From positions 558,001-622,000 of the forward strand of contig JPHH03000011.1 of the NCBI GenBank assembly GCA_000750105.3: a stretch of DNA of 64,000 bases. Direction: 5' to 3'. Every line of letters starts with the position of its first letter. The first letter of the stretch is position 1. Under the pieces are notes generated by a model, which was not told where the DNA came from, searched no databases, and worked only from the letters and a program-made list of their open reading frames with translations. This document shows, in pieces, positions 1 to 12,003 of this stretch. The translations under genes and the position numbers were made by a program. The DNA comes from Tolypocladium sp. Sup5 PDA-1. Its lineage: Eukaryota > Ascomycota > Sordariomycetes > Hypocreales > Ophiocordycipitaceae.

Positions 1-2440
1 CCAACCGCCGCAGAGGGAACAAAAAAAGGCAGCGCGCCATTCTGCAGCGGACGACGGGCGTGCCGCGGGCAACGCATCCGTGGTAACGGGCTTGGAGCAA
101 TCTGGGCGTGTTGGCGCGTTCGCGTTGGCCCTTGCCAACACCGAAGCACGCCGGTCGAATGTCCGAAAGCTTTGGCGCCCTCATCTGGGGGCCTGAGCAG
201 AGCCAACCGAATATGCGTCCCGAAGGGGCAGTACGGAGTGCCAGAACGTGTTGCGACCGACCAACACAGCGCCGGGTATCAGCGTGAGCCGGCGCGTCAC
301 TGACGTGAGGTGGGTTGTGTAGATGCACTGTATGTAGGGCGTCGAGTCGAGAGAAGCGGCGATGCCCCATCGCGGATGCTGTTTGTTGGTCCGTACTTTG
401 TACGTAAATGCAAGTTGGGGGCGCAGCAGCAGCAACAGCAGCAGCAACAGCCGCAGCAGTAGCTGTGATACGGTATTTTCTCCTTCCGTCTGTCTACCCC
501 CATCGAGATGGTGTCTTGGGCGGGCTTTTGGGGATCTGCCCGCCCGCTTTCGCCCACGCGCAGTCCCGATCCATCCATCATACAAAGAAACAGCAAAGCT
601 GCAACTTGCACCATCCTGTCAGCAGCGGACGCAACAATGGCGCCATCCGCGCTGTAGTGGCCGGGCCGCAACGTACTACAAAGGCTTAACGGGGCGGACG
701 CTCCCGCGGGGAGGTGACGACCCAAACCAGCCCTTCGAGGAACGTATGCGGCACGGAAGGGCAGCGCCGGTGTGACGAGGAACGTCAACTCGAGGATCCT
801 GCATCGCCAAAAGGTGACGACGGGTGCATACCGTTGCAGGAACGACACTGCCCAGTCACATGCTCGTGGCGCCATGCGAGTGCAGGCATCGTCTGTGGGC
901 CGCGCTGCAGGTATGATACATCTTGGGTTAGGTGGCAAGGGTGGGTAGCAGTTGCGTGAAATGCAAGACGCCCAGCGAGTCGATGTGATGAAGAACGTGG
1001 CATCTCGTACATGTTCCTTGACATACCATGCCGACTGCGTTGTTGGACCACCGAGGGCAGACCTTTCACGTCAAATCCGTCAGTGCGGCTGCACCTTGGC
1101 CGTCGATTTCTCGTCACTGTTGCTCTTGTCAATATGCAATGCAATGCAATGCAAGGTCGCCGCTGTTGAGAGAGAGCCACGGGCGCAACGCGCCGTCCGC
1201 ATTATTACCAGTGCGTCTGTTCCCAACGAGGGGTCGGCTAGATAACTAAGCCAAGGTAACTGATTGCTGCGATACGAGTTAGCATGGGCGAGCGGAAGCG
1301 GATATGCCAGTGTGTTTGTTGCCCACGACGTCAAGACTCGCAGCAACGTCGTATCATCGAATGCGGGCGTGCGGACCTCGGCTCTGCGCTGTTGTCTGTC
1401 TCGCCCCCAGTCGCGGCCATCCCTCATGTCCCCTCTCGGCAGTTGCGCGCTGCCGCAGGCCACGATGCGGGGTGCGTCCGGGCAAACCCGACACACCTCC
1501 GGGGTGGACGGAGTGGTAGCATAATGAGACCTGTCCGCGCGATATAATTGCTGCGTACTCGTAGATGGATTGGCCTAGATGGACTTATCTCCCAGGCCTA
1601 AAGAGCTCAACACTACGCCGAGAGTTCCTGTTATGAAACGTGCCAGTCAGAGGATCACCTGGTACGAGCAGGACGCATTCGGCTCAGGAAAGCACAGCGT
1701 GCGGTATTTCAAGGGCCATGGCCAAAGCTGAAGCTAAACGTAGGCAGTCTTCACTTTGTGATAAAACGGCCCATGAGGCAAGGAACGGCGGTTGTACTTG
1801 ATGTACGACACGGGCGTGTGCATGTGTGGTTAATTGAGAGGATGCTGAGTGCAGGGAACGGAGCGTGAGAACTCGAGCGAGACTGTTTGGGGCTCTTGTT
1901 CAAGTGATCGGTAGGGTGGATGCTGGGACATTGGAGCCAACGGCTCGCCCTTTCATTCACTCCCACCATTGAAGCAAATGTACGAATACAGAGAGGCACG
2001 ATGGATTTACCGGACAAGATAATGACGCCCATAGTTTACGTAAACTTGGGGTTTGCAACGCGTCAAGTGATTGCGAAATGGCACCCCGTACTCCGTAATG
2101 CAGGGAGAAGGTTTCCTCTACTACGGACTACTATCGGTGGATCAGGAGTGGAAAAGGCCTCAGCACTCTGGTTGAACTGTCGATTGACAGGGACCCAATA
2201 AGAGCGACACGCCAACACAAGGTCTATTTGGCAGGGGGCTAATTTGCGGCAGACAGAGCGCTCTGTAAATTACATGAACTCTCTCCAAACTCTATCTTGC
2301 CATGCCCCCCGGTTCTCCCTCACGTCTATGGCGTGACATGAGGATGGTGCCAAGCGGGACCAAGTCACATTCGCCGCCGAGATAGAGCAACGGCAGCGGC
2401 GAGTCTGGTTGAATAGCAAATCAAATGCTCAAGTCATGCC
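1..2440. other. No gene recognised; non-coding with CAG microsatellite
   Basis: Open frames here are short, overlap on both strands and give low-complexity or Arg/Pro/Ser-rich translations with no family resemblance. A CAG/CAA-type triplet tract lies at about 421-464. Two copies of the dispersed TACGGAGTA/TACGGACTA motif lie at about 2088-2097 and 2121-2131. I see no splice-linked protein-like segments. Confidence 0.5.
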
Positions 2441-2450
2441 TATATATATA
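2441..2450 (+). promoter_or_regulatory. TATA-like element upstream of the SDR gene
   Basis: A run of alternating T and A (TATATATATA) lies about 300 bp upstream of the ATG at 2747. It is the only clear TATA-like run near this gene. The distance is rather long for a TATA box, so it would need a long leader or be fortuitous. Confidence 0.25.
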
Positions 2451-2746
2451 GCTGACTCGTAGTTTATGTTGGGGTTGTCTCTGCGGACACTCGGGTACTT
2501 CGACTCGAGGTACAGCGGCGGACCTCTTCTACCCCGGTCAAGCTTATCCAGGAGGCTAAAATCAGCTCAAATTCTTATTTGCATCGTTGGTGGAATTGGT
2601 CTCCCACAAATTGTATTTGGCCCTGAGCTGACCTATTCAGGATCAACCGCCCCTCGCTTTCGGCCACAGTCTGGCAATATTAGACGGTATCAGAACTAGA
2701 TACAGCTACTTACAACTTGTCCTGGAACGTCGCGTGCGGGCAGCTT

Positions 2747-3664
2747 ATGGCGTCATACTTCATCGCGGGTGCTTCCCGAGGCCTCGGCCTGGGCTTATGC
2801 GTTGCCCTCGCCGCCAAACCAGTCTCCGAGGTGTCCATCGTCTTCGCCGGTATCCGCACCGAGACCGGTGCAGTGAAGCAGCTAGCTGCCATCTCATCTG
2901 GTCGTGTGATACTAGTTCCGATAGACGTGACATCGGAGGAGAGCATCGAGGCCGCCGAGGTCCGGGTTGAGCAGTCCTTGGGCGGCAAGGGTCTGGATGT
3001 CGTTATCAACGCCGCGGCTATCATGCCTCTTGCTCTCAATGGGATCGAGAACATGTAAGAGCAGTAGAGCGGCCTGCGATGCGCATGAACTAATCCGTGG
3101 CAAAGGACAAGCCTAGGCACTACATTCCTGGCGAACGTGACGAGTGCTCATCTTGTCACAAGTGCCTTTCTTCCGCTATTGAAGAAGGGCACGTTGAAGA
3201 AAATCGTCAACTTGTAAACCTCCAACAATCCTTCTTTTGGGCCAGAATGTCTGATGTATTCCAGGTCCTCGGCCCTGGGGTCCATAAGTAATGCACCCAA
3301 CTTCATGTTTGTGCCGGCTCCAGCATACAAGATATCCAAGGCCGCGCTCAACATGCTCACCGTGCAGTATGCCGAGTCCTTTGCCGACCAAGGCTTCGTC
3401 ATCATTGCAATATCACCCGGGGTAAGTAAAAGCTCCCTTCCGCCTACAAGACGCCTTCTGTTCTAATGAAAGGCACAGTGGGTACGAACCGACATGGGGG
3501 GTGTCGATGCCGACCTGGATATCGAGACGAGCGTCAACGCGACCCTGAGGATCGTGCTTGGCGCCAGCAGAGACGACAACGGCAAGTTCTTCAACATCCA
3601 TGTGCCTGGTCGGGCGAAGGCGGAGGGACCGAACCAGTATGGCGGCGGCCAGGTTCCTTGGTAA
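2747..3664 (+). CDS. Short-chain dehydrogenase/reductase (norsolorinic-acid-ketoreductase-like)
   Basis: Classical SDR of 252 residues, predicted to be an NAD(P)H-dependent oxidoreductase. Exons are 2747-3054, 3106-3213, 3265-3421 and 3479-3664. The three introns are 51, 51 and 57 bp, all GT-AG; an ACTAAT-like branch site lies at 3088. The start is the ATG that opens directly into the Rossmann strand: the cofactor loop GASRGLG is at residues 8-14, the NAAA motif near 89, a conserved SS pair near 140, and the catalytic YKISK at Tyr160/Lys164. The end (WVRTDMGG, then a C-terminal loop) is complete. The closest remembered family is the fungal nor-1/AflD-like ketoreductases, but the substrate cannot be read from sequence. 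No biosynthetic genes adjoin it, so a stand-alone role is as likely as a pathway role. Confidence 0.9.
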
Positions 3665-6600
3665 TCTTGCGGCGTTGGATAGACACCGACGCGTCGCGAA
3701 CCAAAGGTAGCTGATCAAATGGTTGATCTGGCTGATGCCGCCTTCTACCTTGGCGCGTCAGCCAACTGCCCTGGTATGTGAAAGGGAGAGGCCTACCGGC
3801 AGCGAGGACGACGACCATTCCCAGGACAGCCCATCGCCATGGACTAGAGACTGCAGCAACCGCAACGTCACGGCGATAGAGCCCGCGCGGCCTGTCCCAA
3901 GCCAAAGGTAGAAAGTCAAGGTAGACTTTTGGGTACTAATTTTAACTAGCCGATCACATCGTGAGCAGCTCGACTGCCGACGATGATCTGCAAAACATGG
4001 TGTCATCATTGCCATGAGACATGTGAAATGCCGCCTTGACCGAGTCTAGGCCTTTTACAATCCTGTGACGCACCAAGCACTGCCATCGTGGAGAGGTAGA
4101 CGAATGGCTCCCTTTTACGCGCGCAGCATCGCGAGCCGCCAACTGCCGCCGCTGGCAGTTGCACTTGTAAGCTTCCATCCCACAGCGCCCGGCCACCGTG
4201 GCGCTCGTCAGCACGCTCCGCTGCTAGGCCCCTCCGTCTCTGCTCTGCAGGCCAGCCCTCTGGTGAACCACATTGGATCGTCACTGGTCGAGGCCCACTT
4301 ACCGCGCTGCCGAGCGCCTCTACCTTACCCATATCTTCCCCAGAGTTATCCGCACCGTTCCGTCTGTCAGTTGCCACGCGAGCGCTAGCCCAACGCTAAA
4401 TGTCATCTACGGACTATTACCTACGGACTAGGTACTAATTGCAACCTTATCTGACCATGCCCAACCGCCCTCGTAGAACGTGCTCGTCCGCCTGGCTTCT
4501 CGCAGTCGCCCTGTCGCGCGAAAATGCCACCATGACATGCCATGGCATTCGGGCGGGACGCGGACTGGACGGCCGTTTTTGATGCCCCGCGGAGAGGTCA
4601 TGGACCGTTTGCGAGTGCCCCGTGCGCTCTCAGACGGGGACGTTGCGCCATCGCGTCCGGGGCACGGGGTTGTCCGGTTCGTCTCTGTAAAAGACGTTGG
4701 TTCACAAGGCGGCGGCCTGGGATTTTGCGTGCATCTCGGCTGCGTCAGGTGATGTCGGGTCCAGCCTCAACTGAACGCGCCCACGCACGGGAGAGCTGTC
4801 ACGGCACGGCTATAGCGATACCGCCGTCTCCGTCAGGTACGCACCGACAGCTCGGGCAGCTCTGGAACTGTCGCAGCCGTGAGGCGCCTAAAATAGACGA
4901 TTGGTGAGAGAGGGCTGGGTGAGCCATCCATCGGCATTCCCAGCGGCAGCTTTTTGCTTAAGATTCCCGCCCGTCCTACGGACTACACATGCCCTCTTCG
5001 TACGGAGGAGTCGCCAGCTCCCGCTGCCTCTCGTCCAATGGCATCGCAGGCGCGCTTCCCGAACGGGATGCACCCAGCCGCGCGCCATGCAGACAACACC
5101 ACCGGTCCCCCGTGCCGCCGTCGTCTTTACTCCCATCTCCGGCCGGCTATCATCTGTACAGAGCGTGCGTACTTGGATACTTGCACCAACAGTCATCACG
5201 ACCAGAATCAAGGGCGGCCAGGCATAAACAAGGCCAGAGACAAGCCGCGGGCGCCAGCGGTCTGCCGTGGCGCCTACTTCCGCCGCCGCGTCCCGCCGTC
5301 CCAGGAGGCGGAGGGGGACGACCAGGAGAGGTCAGAGGGAAGCCGAAACCTTTCGGGGAGACATGAGACGACGGCCGCCCCCGCTGGCAGAGAAGGTGAA
5401 TGGAAGGCCCAGCCCAGCCCAGCGATGCTGCGAGTAAATCAGCCTGAGGCGCGAACCGGGACGGCGGGCAAGGATGACGGGGATGAGATGGTGGCTCCCG
5501 TCGTGAAATGCGTCAAGGCAGGTTGCCGTCTGGGGGTTTGCACCGGCGCGTGAACTCACGGGGTGATGTTCGCAGAAGAAACGATGATATGCCACGCAGC
5601 TATCAGTTGCCTTCTTTCATGCTCAACAACAACCAGGGTGCCCATACCACGGACTAATACAAGCACAAGGATGCCTCGTCTGTAGATGTCGACGGACGGT
5701 TCGACGCATCCAACGTGCCATCCCCGTCCGCCCAACGCCCGGCGAGCAAACAGCCCTCCAAAAGCAGGCAGCCTCAGCGCCACCCGCCCCGCGGCCACTC
5801 CTCCCGGGGCAGTCCGCACCCGTACTGACACCCCGAAAGGAGCCCGTTTGACGCAGTTCGAGGCTGGCTGGCCCACGGATCCAGTCGAGGGTCCCATCAG
5901 TGTGCACCCCGCGTGGCCAGTGGGCTAGGTCCCCCCGTCACAGTCGCACGGCCGGGCTCTCCACTCGGTGCGCAGGGTCTGTGGGCGGCCATGGGGGCAC
6001 GCCCAAGACCGGGTCACGTCACTGGGCGGGAGGCGCAGAATTGGGATTTTTGCGTCACATCCGTCTTGTCTTGTCTTGGAGCTGTGCGTGAAAAGGCGGT
6101 TGCTTCCCGGCAGTCTTCAATTTGTATACCGAGGTAGTAGACCCCGAGAGGAAACGGGGGGTATATACGGACCATCGCCCGTCAAAATACAAAACGCCAT
6201 GTCCCGAGCCCAGTCTTACATACATGCTAGTCCGAGTAATGAGCTGAAGGGGCCAGAGCCCAAAACGGTCGCCCTGATGCAACCCGAACCTCGTCTGTCC
6301 CGAAGCGACGGTCCAATCACCCCGTGGCCCCCGACACCCGGGAGCATGCGCGGATTGGCATCCCGTTCCCTGTCCCGCCGGGCTGAGGGTCGCCAGCCAC
6401 GGTGTCTGCCTGGCGGTCTGTCGCTGTGTGGGATTTGAGCTTGACCTCCTCCAAGGCCATGGGTGCCTCGACCGGGTTTCCGTTTTCTGTGCCCTCCGAG
6501 TTGCACCTGTAAAGTCTCCATTTGCGCCGTAATGCTCCTGCGGATTGGTAAACAGCGCATCAAAGAGCAAAAACATCCCGGCAAAGGCCGATACACGTTC

Positions 6601-7176
6601 AATGTACATGTCTGGTTCGCACCCAACGAGTCCCCGTCTTTCCGTGCCGTAAACGTCCATCGCTATGTGTAAATCAAAGTGCCCATATCCGAGGGCATTG
6701 TGCGGTTTTAATCCGTTTAGCCCTTTTTTTTCTTCTTTTCTTTCAGTTGGTTTGTGTCGTGTTTGTTTCCCAGTGCTCTGCACCCGCTTTTGTCTTTCTT
6801 CACCGAGGTCGCGAGTTCGTCCCTTTCAGCTGTTGGTCCCCGCATTGGCGCAGTGGCATCCGTGGACGCGAGCGGCAGCGGCGCGAAGCCACGTTGGTGG
6901 GGGCGTCCGCGTCCGCGTCCCGTCCAACGTGCAAGCCATCGAGGGAACCCATCCGCCATCGCCGATGGGTCGCACCGCCAAACCGATTCACGAAAACCGA
7001 AGCATCCGGCTGCACAGGTGCGCATCGAGCGTCGCTGGCTTTCCTTTCCGCTCTCTCCCAGCGAGCCAAGGCCAGCTCACTGCGCAGAGACGTGCTGCGG
7101 ATACGAATACGTAGCCATCTTGGGTTGCGGCCGTCGAATCAGCTTCGCCCACGGGTGGTTGCTGGGCTGCTGTCGT
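3665..7176. other. No gene recognised
   Basis: About 3.5 kb with no convincing coding segment on either strand. It contains copies of the TACGGACTA motif near 4407-4432 and 4976-4986, and a pyrimidine-rich tract at about 6719-6746. The ORFs of 100-240 codons are overlapping, compositionally biased and unlike any protein family. Confidence 0.45.
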
Positions 7177-7568
7177 TCACGGCAGGCGGCTGCAGGTCCA
7201 GTCAGTATGCGAGTGCCGAGATCTCGGAAAGGGCGTAGTAGACGAGGGCGGTACAATGGGAAACATACAGCAGATGTCGTTGCCCCTGTCAGGATGAAGT
7301 CAGCATTGTGTTGTACATACATGCGCATGTGATGCTGGTTGGGCATCATGCGTCTGGTGTAACCCGACGACTCACCAGTATTGCTTGCTCACCACTGTGG
7401 GGGGGCATCGCCGCTCCGTTTCGATGTACTTGGAGCACCACGACTCGACGAGGTGGTAGTGGTGCTGGCAGCTCAACTCCTTCTGTTGCGGCGGCAGGCT
7501 TGTTAGCATGGGCCGCATTCGGCAGTGCCGGCGGCTGTGGCAGCACTCACGTAGATGTAGTTGCACAT
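7177..7568 (-). CDS. Small Cys-rich protein, three exons
   Basis: Hand-built gene of 77 residues. Exons on the minus strand are 7568-7551 (MCNYIY), 7482-7376 and 7285-7177. Both introns have strong GTGAGT donors; the first ends GCAACAG and the second ends CTGACAG with a GCTGAC branch site. The middle exon reads like real protein, with spaced Cys/His/Trp residues (SCQHHYHLVESWCSKYIETE, then RRCPP). It resembles small fungal proteins that begin MC and carry a CxH...WC...RCxP pattern, of unknown function. There is no signal peptide. If the second intron is not spliced, translation stops directly after QYW, giving 42 residues. The third exon is the least certain. It sits alone in an 11 kb gene-poor stretch. 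Confidence 0.5.
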
Positions 7569-10500
7569 GGTGACGGATGTGGTATGTTGCTTTGCGTAGG
7601 TGGAAAGGTTGAGGCTGGCTCGGGCTGTCGTATGTCAGAGGCCTGGTGATGGACGACGGCTGGAGAGGAATCCGGGCCGGAGGACGTCGTTCTTAAAGAA
7701 GCCAAAGCCCAAAGGCCTAGAAGGTCCAACGGTCGAGACGTGGACAAACGGCTGTGCTCCCAAGGGATGAGGTGGTATGCGTGCAAGTGGAATAAAGTGT
7801 CTGGACTCTGGCAAGTATCGAAATCGCAAGTGATGGGTCAGGTTGGCAGGTATGGAGGCTCTGGGGAGGCGGCTGTTGTATTTAAAGATTCGAGGACGGG
7901 TTCCCTTGTCGTCTCTCGTGGCCAGGTAGTACGGGTCCCACCAAGCTTTATGGACGAGGTTCGATGCCGAGCACTTCCATTCTTATTCTGATTAGGACCA
8001 ACTTACCAAGAACCACAGACCTTGCCCGCCAGTCCAGACTCCGCTTTCCGTTCCGCCATGATGAGGGACCGCGACACCCCTGGACTGGACGGAATGCCGA
8101 CCGGTCTGAGAGCACCTTACTTTGTACTCCGTACCGGCGTGACGGTGTGTGCCAGTGTGGGAGCAGCACACTGACGCCCAGGCTGCCCGCGCAGGGCCGA
8201 CCAGGACCAGGGCCTTATTTTTCGCACCCTTGGGCTTGTGGAGGTGAAGGGGCCTCGGGAGACACGGGGGGGCGTGGGCGGGGGGTGAGGCGAAGGTGAA
8301 GTGGGAGTCGCCGGTGTGTGCCTGTCGCACCCCGATAGTGGGATATTATCGACTCGAGCGATGGTTGGGCTGCACTGGGGTGCTGGCTGATTGATGAGTG
8401 ACTGACTGATTGATTCTGCCGTGCAGAACGCAAGACAAGCCTGCAGCCGCCGCACGGACGGGCGCATCGAGGGAGCGAACGAACTCGCTGCTGGCCGGCC
8501 TCAATGTTGGTTTGTCTCGAACACATGCAGCGGCACCGTTGGCGAGGGCAGCAACGGCGGCGCCAGAGACAGGCAACACGTCAAATCGAGACCGTCAGAG
8601 ACAGCCTCGAGTCAAGTTCGCTGTGTGTCGCGTCACAGCCCACAGCCAGCGCTGGGCCCAGGCCTGCGCACCCACACCAGGTAATTGGGCCCCAGCCTGG
8701 CCGATGGCGTCACGAGGCACGGCACAGCACAGCACAGCACACACTGACACAGCAACCCGCGGCGTTCTGGCGTCTGGAGTGCTGGCGTCCGGGCTGTCGT
8801 CGGCCAACTCAACACCCAGCCCGGCACTGATTGGGCCTCTGCCGGATCCGCGACAGCCATCCATCATCCCCCGGCAGGCGTGAGAACCTCTACGGCCAGC
8901 TCTGTGCTGCCCCCATGGATGGGGTCGAGTTTGCGTGGTGGGCAGGCCGCAACTTTGGTGTGGGCAAGCCGCAACACCAGCGCTTGCTTTGCCGACCCGA
9001 GGGAGAGACCTGGGATGGGATGCCTCATCTCCAGCCACGAAACGGGTGCTTCCTTGTGCGAGAAAAGGGCCTCAGACTTGTCGATCGCGGCTTCTAGCGC
9101 CGCTCTTCATCGTCGCCTCCAGGGCGCCGGCGCCCGTCAGAACGCAAATCCGATGCCTGGTCCTCCTAGTGCCGCCTCCGTTCCCTGCCCTGGAAGCCTG
9201 GGCTTCCACGCCGAATTGCCTTATTTTAGGTACCTAGCGCCTGCCCTGGCCGCCTTTGGTGGGACGCTGCCTGTCCCACGTGGTCGAGTCAAGGACCGTC
9301 GCCATTCAATGAACCCCCCCGCGTTTGCTGGTGTCACAGACACAGCGACGTCAACCAAGATCGCCTGCTCCTTTGATCGCCCGTCCGCCGTCTCTCCATG
9401 GCCTCGTGCTACCAACTACTGTACTACGTACGCACGCACAGAGAAGCCTCCCTGCTCTGGGCAGGCCTGTCCAGCTAGCCGTCCTGTCGTCCCCGGATCG
9501 CGGTCGCGCGAATAGGAACTCTGCAACACTTGCCCACCACCCCAACTCGAAGCACGCTACGGACTGCTCGGTGCTTTGCTACTCCAAAGTCCACTGTGGA
9601 GGGGGGAGGTCTGTCCTTCGGTCATATCCGTGAAGGAATTCTGACGGCCCACTTTGTAAGCTCGCGTCACGACCAGGGCCAGGCCAGCTCGGGATGCCTC
9701 GTCGCTCCGGACTAGTCCCGTAGTTCTGGCTGAACTGGGAGCCGGAAGTCGGTAAGTCGTTAAGTAGGTATCGGTATCGAGGTGCGCCCTGCCCTGCTGC
9801 CTACCAGTCGCAACCGACCTCGATCTTGGAGGACACGCAAGACACCTTCGGCACATATCTGCTCTCGTGCTTCGTCCTCGGAGCCCAGAAAACCCCGCGG
9901 GTTCCTCTTCTGGCCAAGTCCACGAACGTTCTGTCGGCCGTGCGTCATCTGCTTCCCCGGCTGTGGGTGAATCGAGCATTGAAGGGATTGCAGCGGTGCG
10001 TGCGGCATCGACGACTGCCCAGCCAACCATTGCAAGCCCCCAGTCCTCGGCCACGGCCTTGGGCGACAGTCCGAGTCTGTGCTGCCAAACCCAGGCAATT
10101 GGGAGTCGGAAATACAAAACACACCACCGGCAGCGGATGATACATGGCCTGCCTCGCACGTGGACAACGACTCGCCCGCCGCGCCTCACCGCTCGGTAGT
10201 CGTGACGGCAAGACGCCAGCCTCTTCTCTCGCATTCGGCTACAGACTTGTTGGTACGTACAAAGTACAAAGTACGTGGCACGGAGTACGGACTACGGAGT
10301 GCGAAGATGCGAAACAATGGGTGATCGTGGGCTATGTTCACGACTCCAACAACACGTGTTCGATGTCTGACAGTTGGCTCCAGCGGTGATGCTCCCTGCC
10401 CTGCGGCAAGCTGGGATTGCTGCCGAAGGGGGGCGAATCCTGAGGGCCCTCGCTGAGGCTTTGACGTCGCGAACGCGAGCGAGGCCGTCCGCCTTCCCGA

Positions 10501-11360
10501 TCTAGGAACCGGTGAAGATGCGGCGACATGGGTTGTGACGCACCAGCCGCGTCCTCAGATTCCTGTTTTTGCGAACGAGTACTTCGGAGGTATGGCTCTC
10601 AGTCCGATGATGTAATCATAGCCTACGCTCGGAGGGCAGAGGTCACCTTGGTCGCACCATCTTCAAACCCTCGGTCCGCCGGCAACACCGTCACCATCAC
10701 GATACGTGCGTACCTAAGCGGACCCTTGGGCCTGGAGAGCCTCCAGGAGCCTGGCTGACGCTGGTGTGGATTGCGGCAGCATCTTCCCTAATCGAGCTCC
10801 ACCACGCTCCATTGCCAATTACAGGATACACCGAGCACGACTCAGCCCTGTGCTTGAACGTCCCTTGCAGACTAAAGGCTGGTTGTGGGTGCCTGTTACG
10901 AATGCGTATCATGAGTCTTGCGACGAACTTGTTGTTCCCTGACCCGGGCTGGTGGCTGTGCAGTGCCCCGATCGGCCGGACGCACGCCACCGACAAGGAG
11001 TCGTCGTGGAGGTGACTGAGATGAGGCGAGCAGCAGGAGGCCGTGGTTGCCCGATGCCTTGTGGCTCGTATCACAACTGGCCGAGGCTCGGTGAAGAGCA
11101 GGGAGTCGGGGAAATGCACGGCCACAAACTTCGCCAAACAAAACAATAACCAACCCGTGCAGTGTTACCTGGATGCCTGCTTGGCATCGTCGCTGGCGAG
11201 TGCAAACAGGTACGAATAGAGCATCGCACCACCGTCACGAGACGGATGCCAGGCGCTCCAATTTGGCCTAACGCTACGGCTCGGCCCATCCGCCACTGAC
11301 GGACCAGGCGGTTCCTGTCGATCTGTCCCAGATTCTCCCCATCTCCCGCTGTCGAACCAA

Positions 11361-11382
11361 GGAGAGAGAGAGAGAGAGAGAG
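11361..11382. repeat. GA dinucleotide microsatellite
   Basis: Eleven tandem GA units in non-coding DNA. Confidence 0.9.
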
Positions 11383-11987
11383 CAGAATCGCGGCAGGCAC
11401 GGCAAGATGGTTGTGTTCGGACCTTGCCCGTCGCTGTCCAGGAGACGCTGACGCCATGTCTTTGTCGTTTTCCCAGTTCATTTCCAGTGTTCCACGGCTT
11501 GCTGGTCCAGGCCACCCACGGGAACCGAAGGAAAGACGGGGGTTGTCCCGCATGATCAGCGACCCAATGACCCCGGCACCCAATCAGCGACGTCCCAGCG
11601 ATTTGTCTTCGCTGTACGGATACCCGGGACGTGGACTCGGTTCCCGTTGGCAGGGGCTTTAACGCCGATTTTGGCAACTCGTCCCCCGCTGTCTCTTGCA
11701 CTGCAGCAACTCTCCCTGCCATGTCCTCATCGGCGCTGCAACATCTCCGGCCGCATGCACCGTCGGTTGTCTTCGATGAGAAGCATGCAAGCATCAAGAC
11801 CTTGAGCTGTCAAGGGCTTGGCGTAGGTTTACTGCCGTGTTCGACTCTCGTGAGCCCACCCCGTGTCCCCTCGCTCCCCTCCAAATGGACTCTCCGCAGA
11901 TCGTTACGAGACCGGGGACGCGCAGCGGCCGAGCCTTACGACCGACCGGCCGGGGAAACACCCAACGGCTCGCCGCTGCGCGGCCTC

Positions 11988-12003
11988 TACGGAGTACTCC
12001 GTA
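11988..12003. repeat. Perfect 16-bp palindrome TACGGAGTACTCCGTA
   Basis: Sequence identical to its own reverse complement. It is the most complete copy of a short motif (TACGGAGTA / TACGGACTA) found many times in the non-coding DNA of this window. Confidence 0.85.

Noticed and set aside
181..938. Overlapping frames across the CAG tract
   Set aside because: Length comes from triplet-repeat DNA read in several frames; poly-Ser, poly-Ala and poly-Leu/Cys translations are artefacts.
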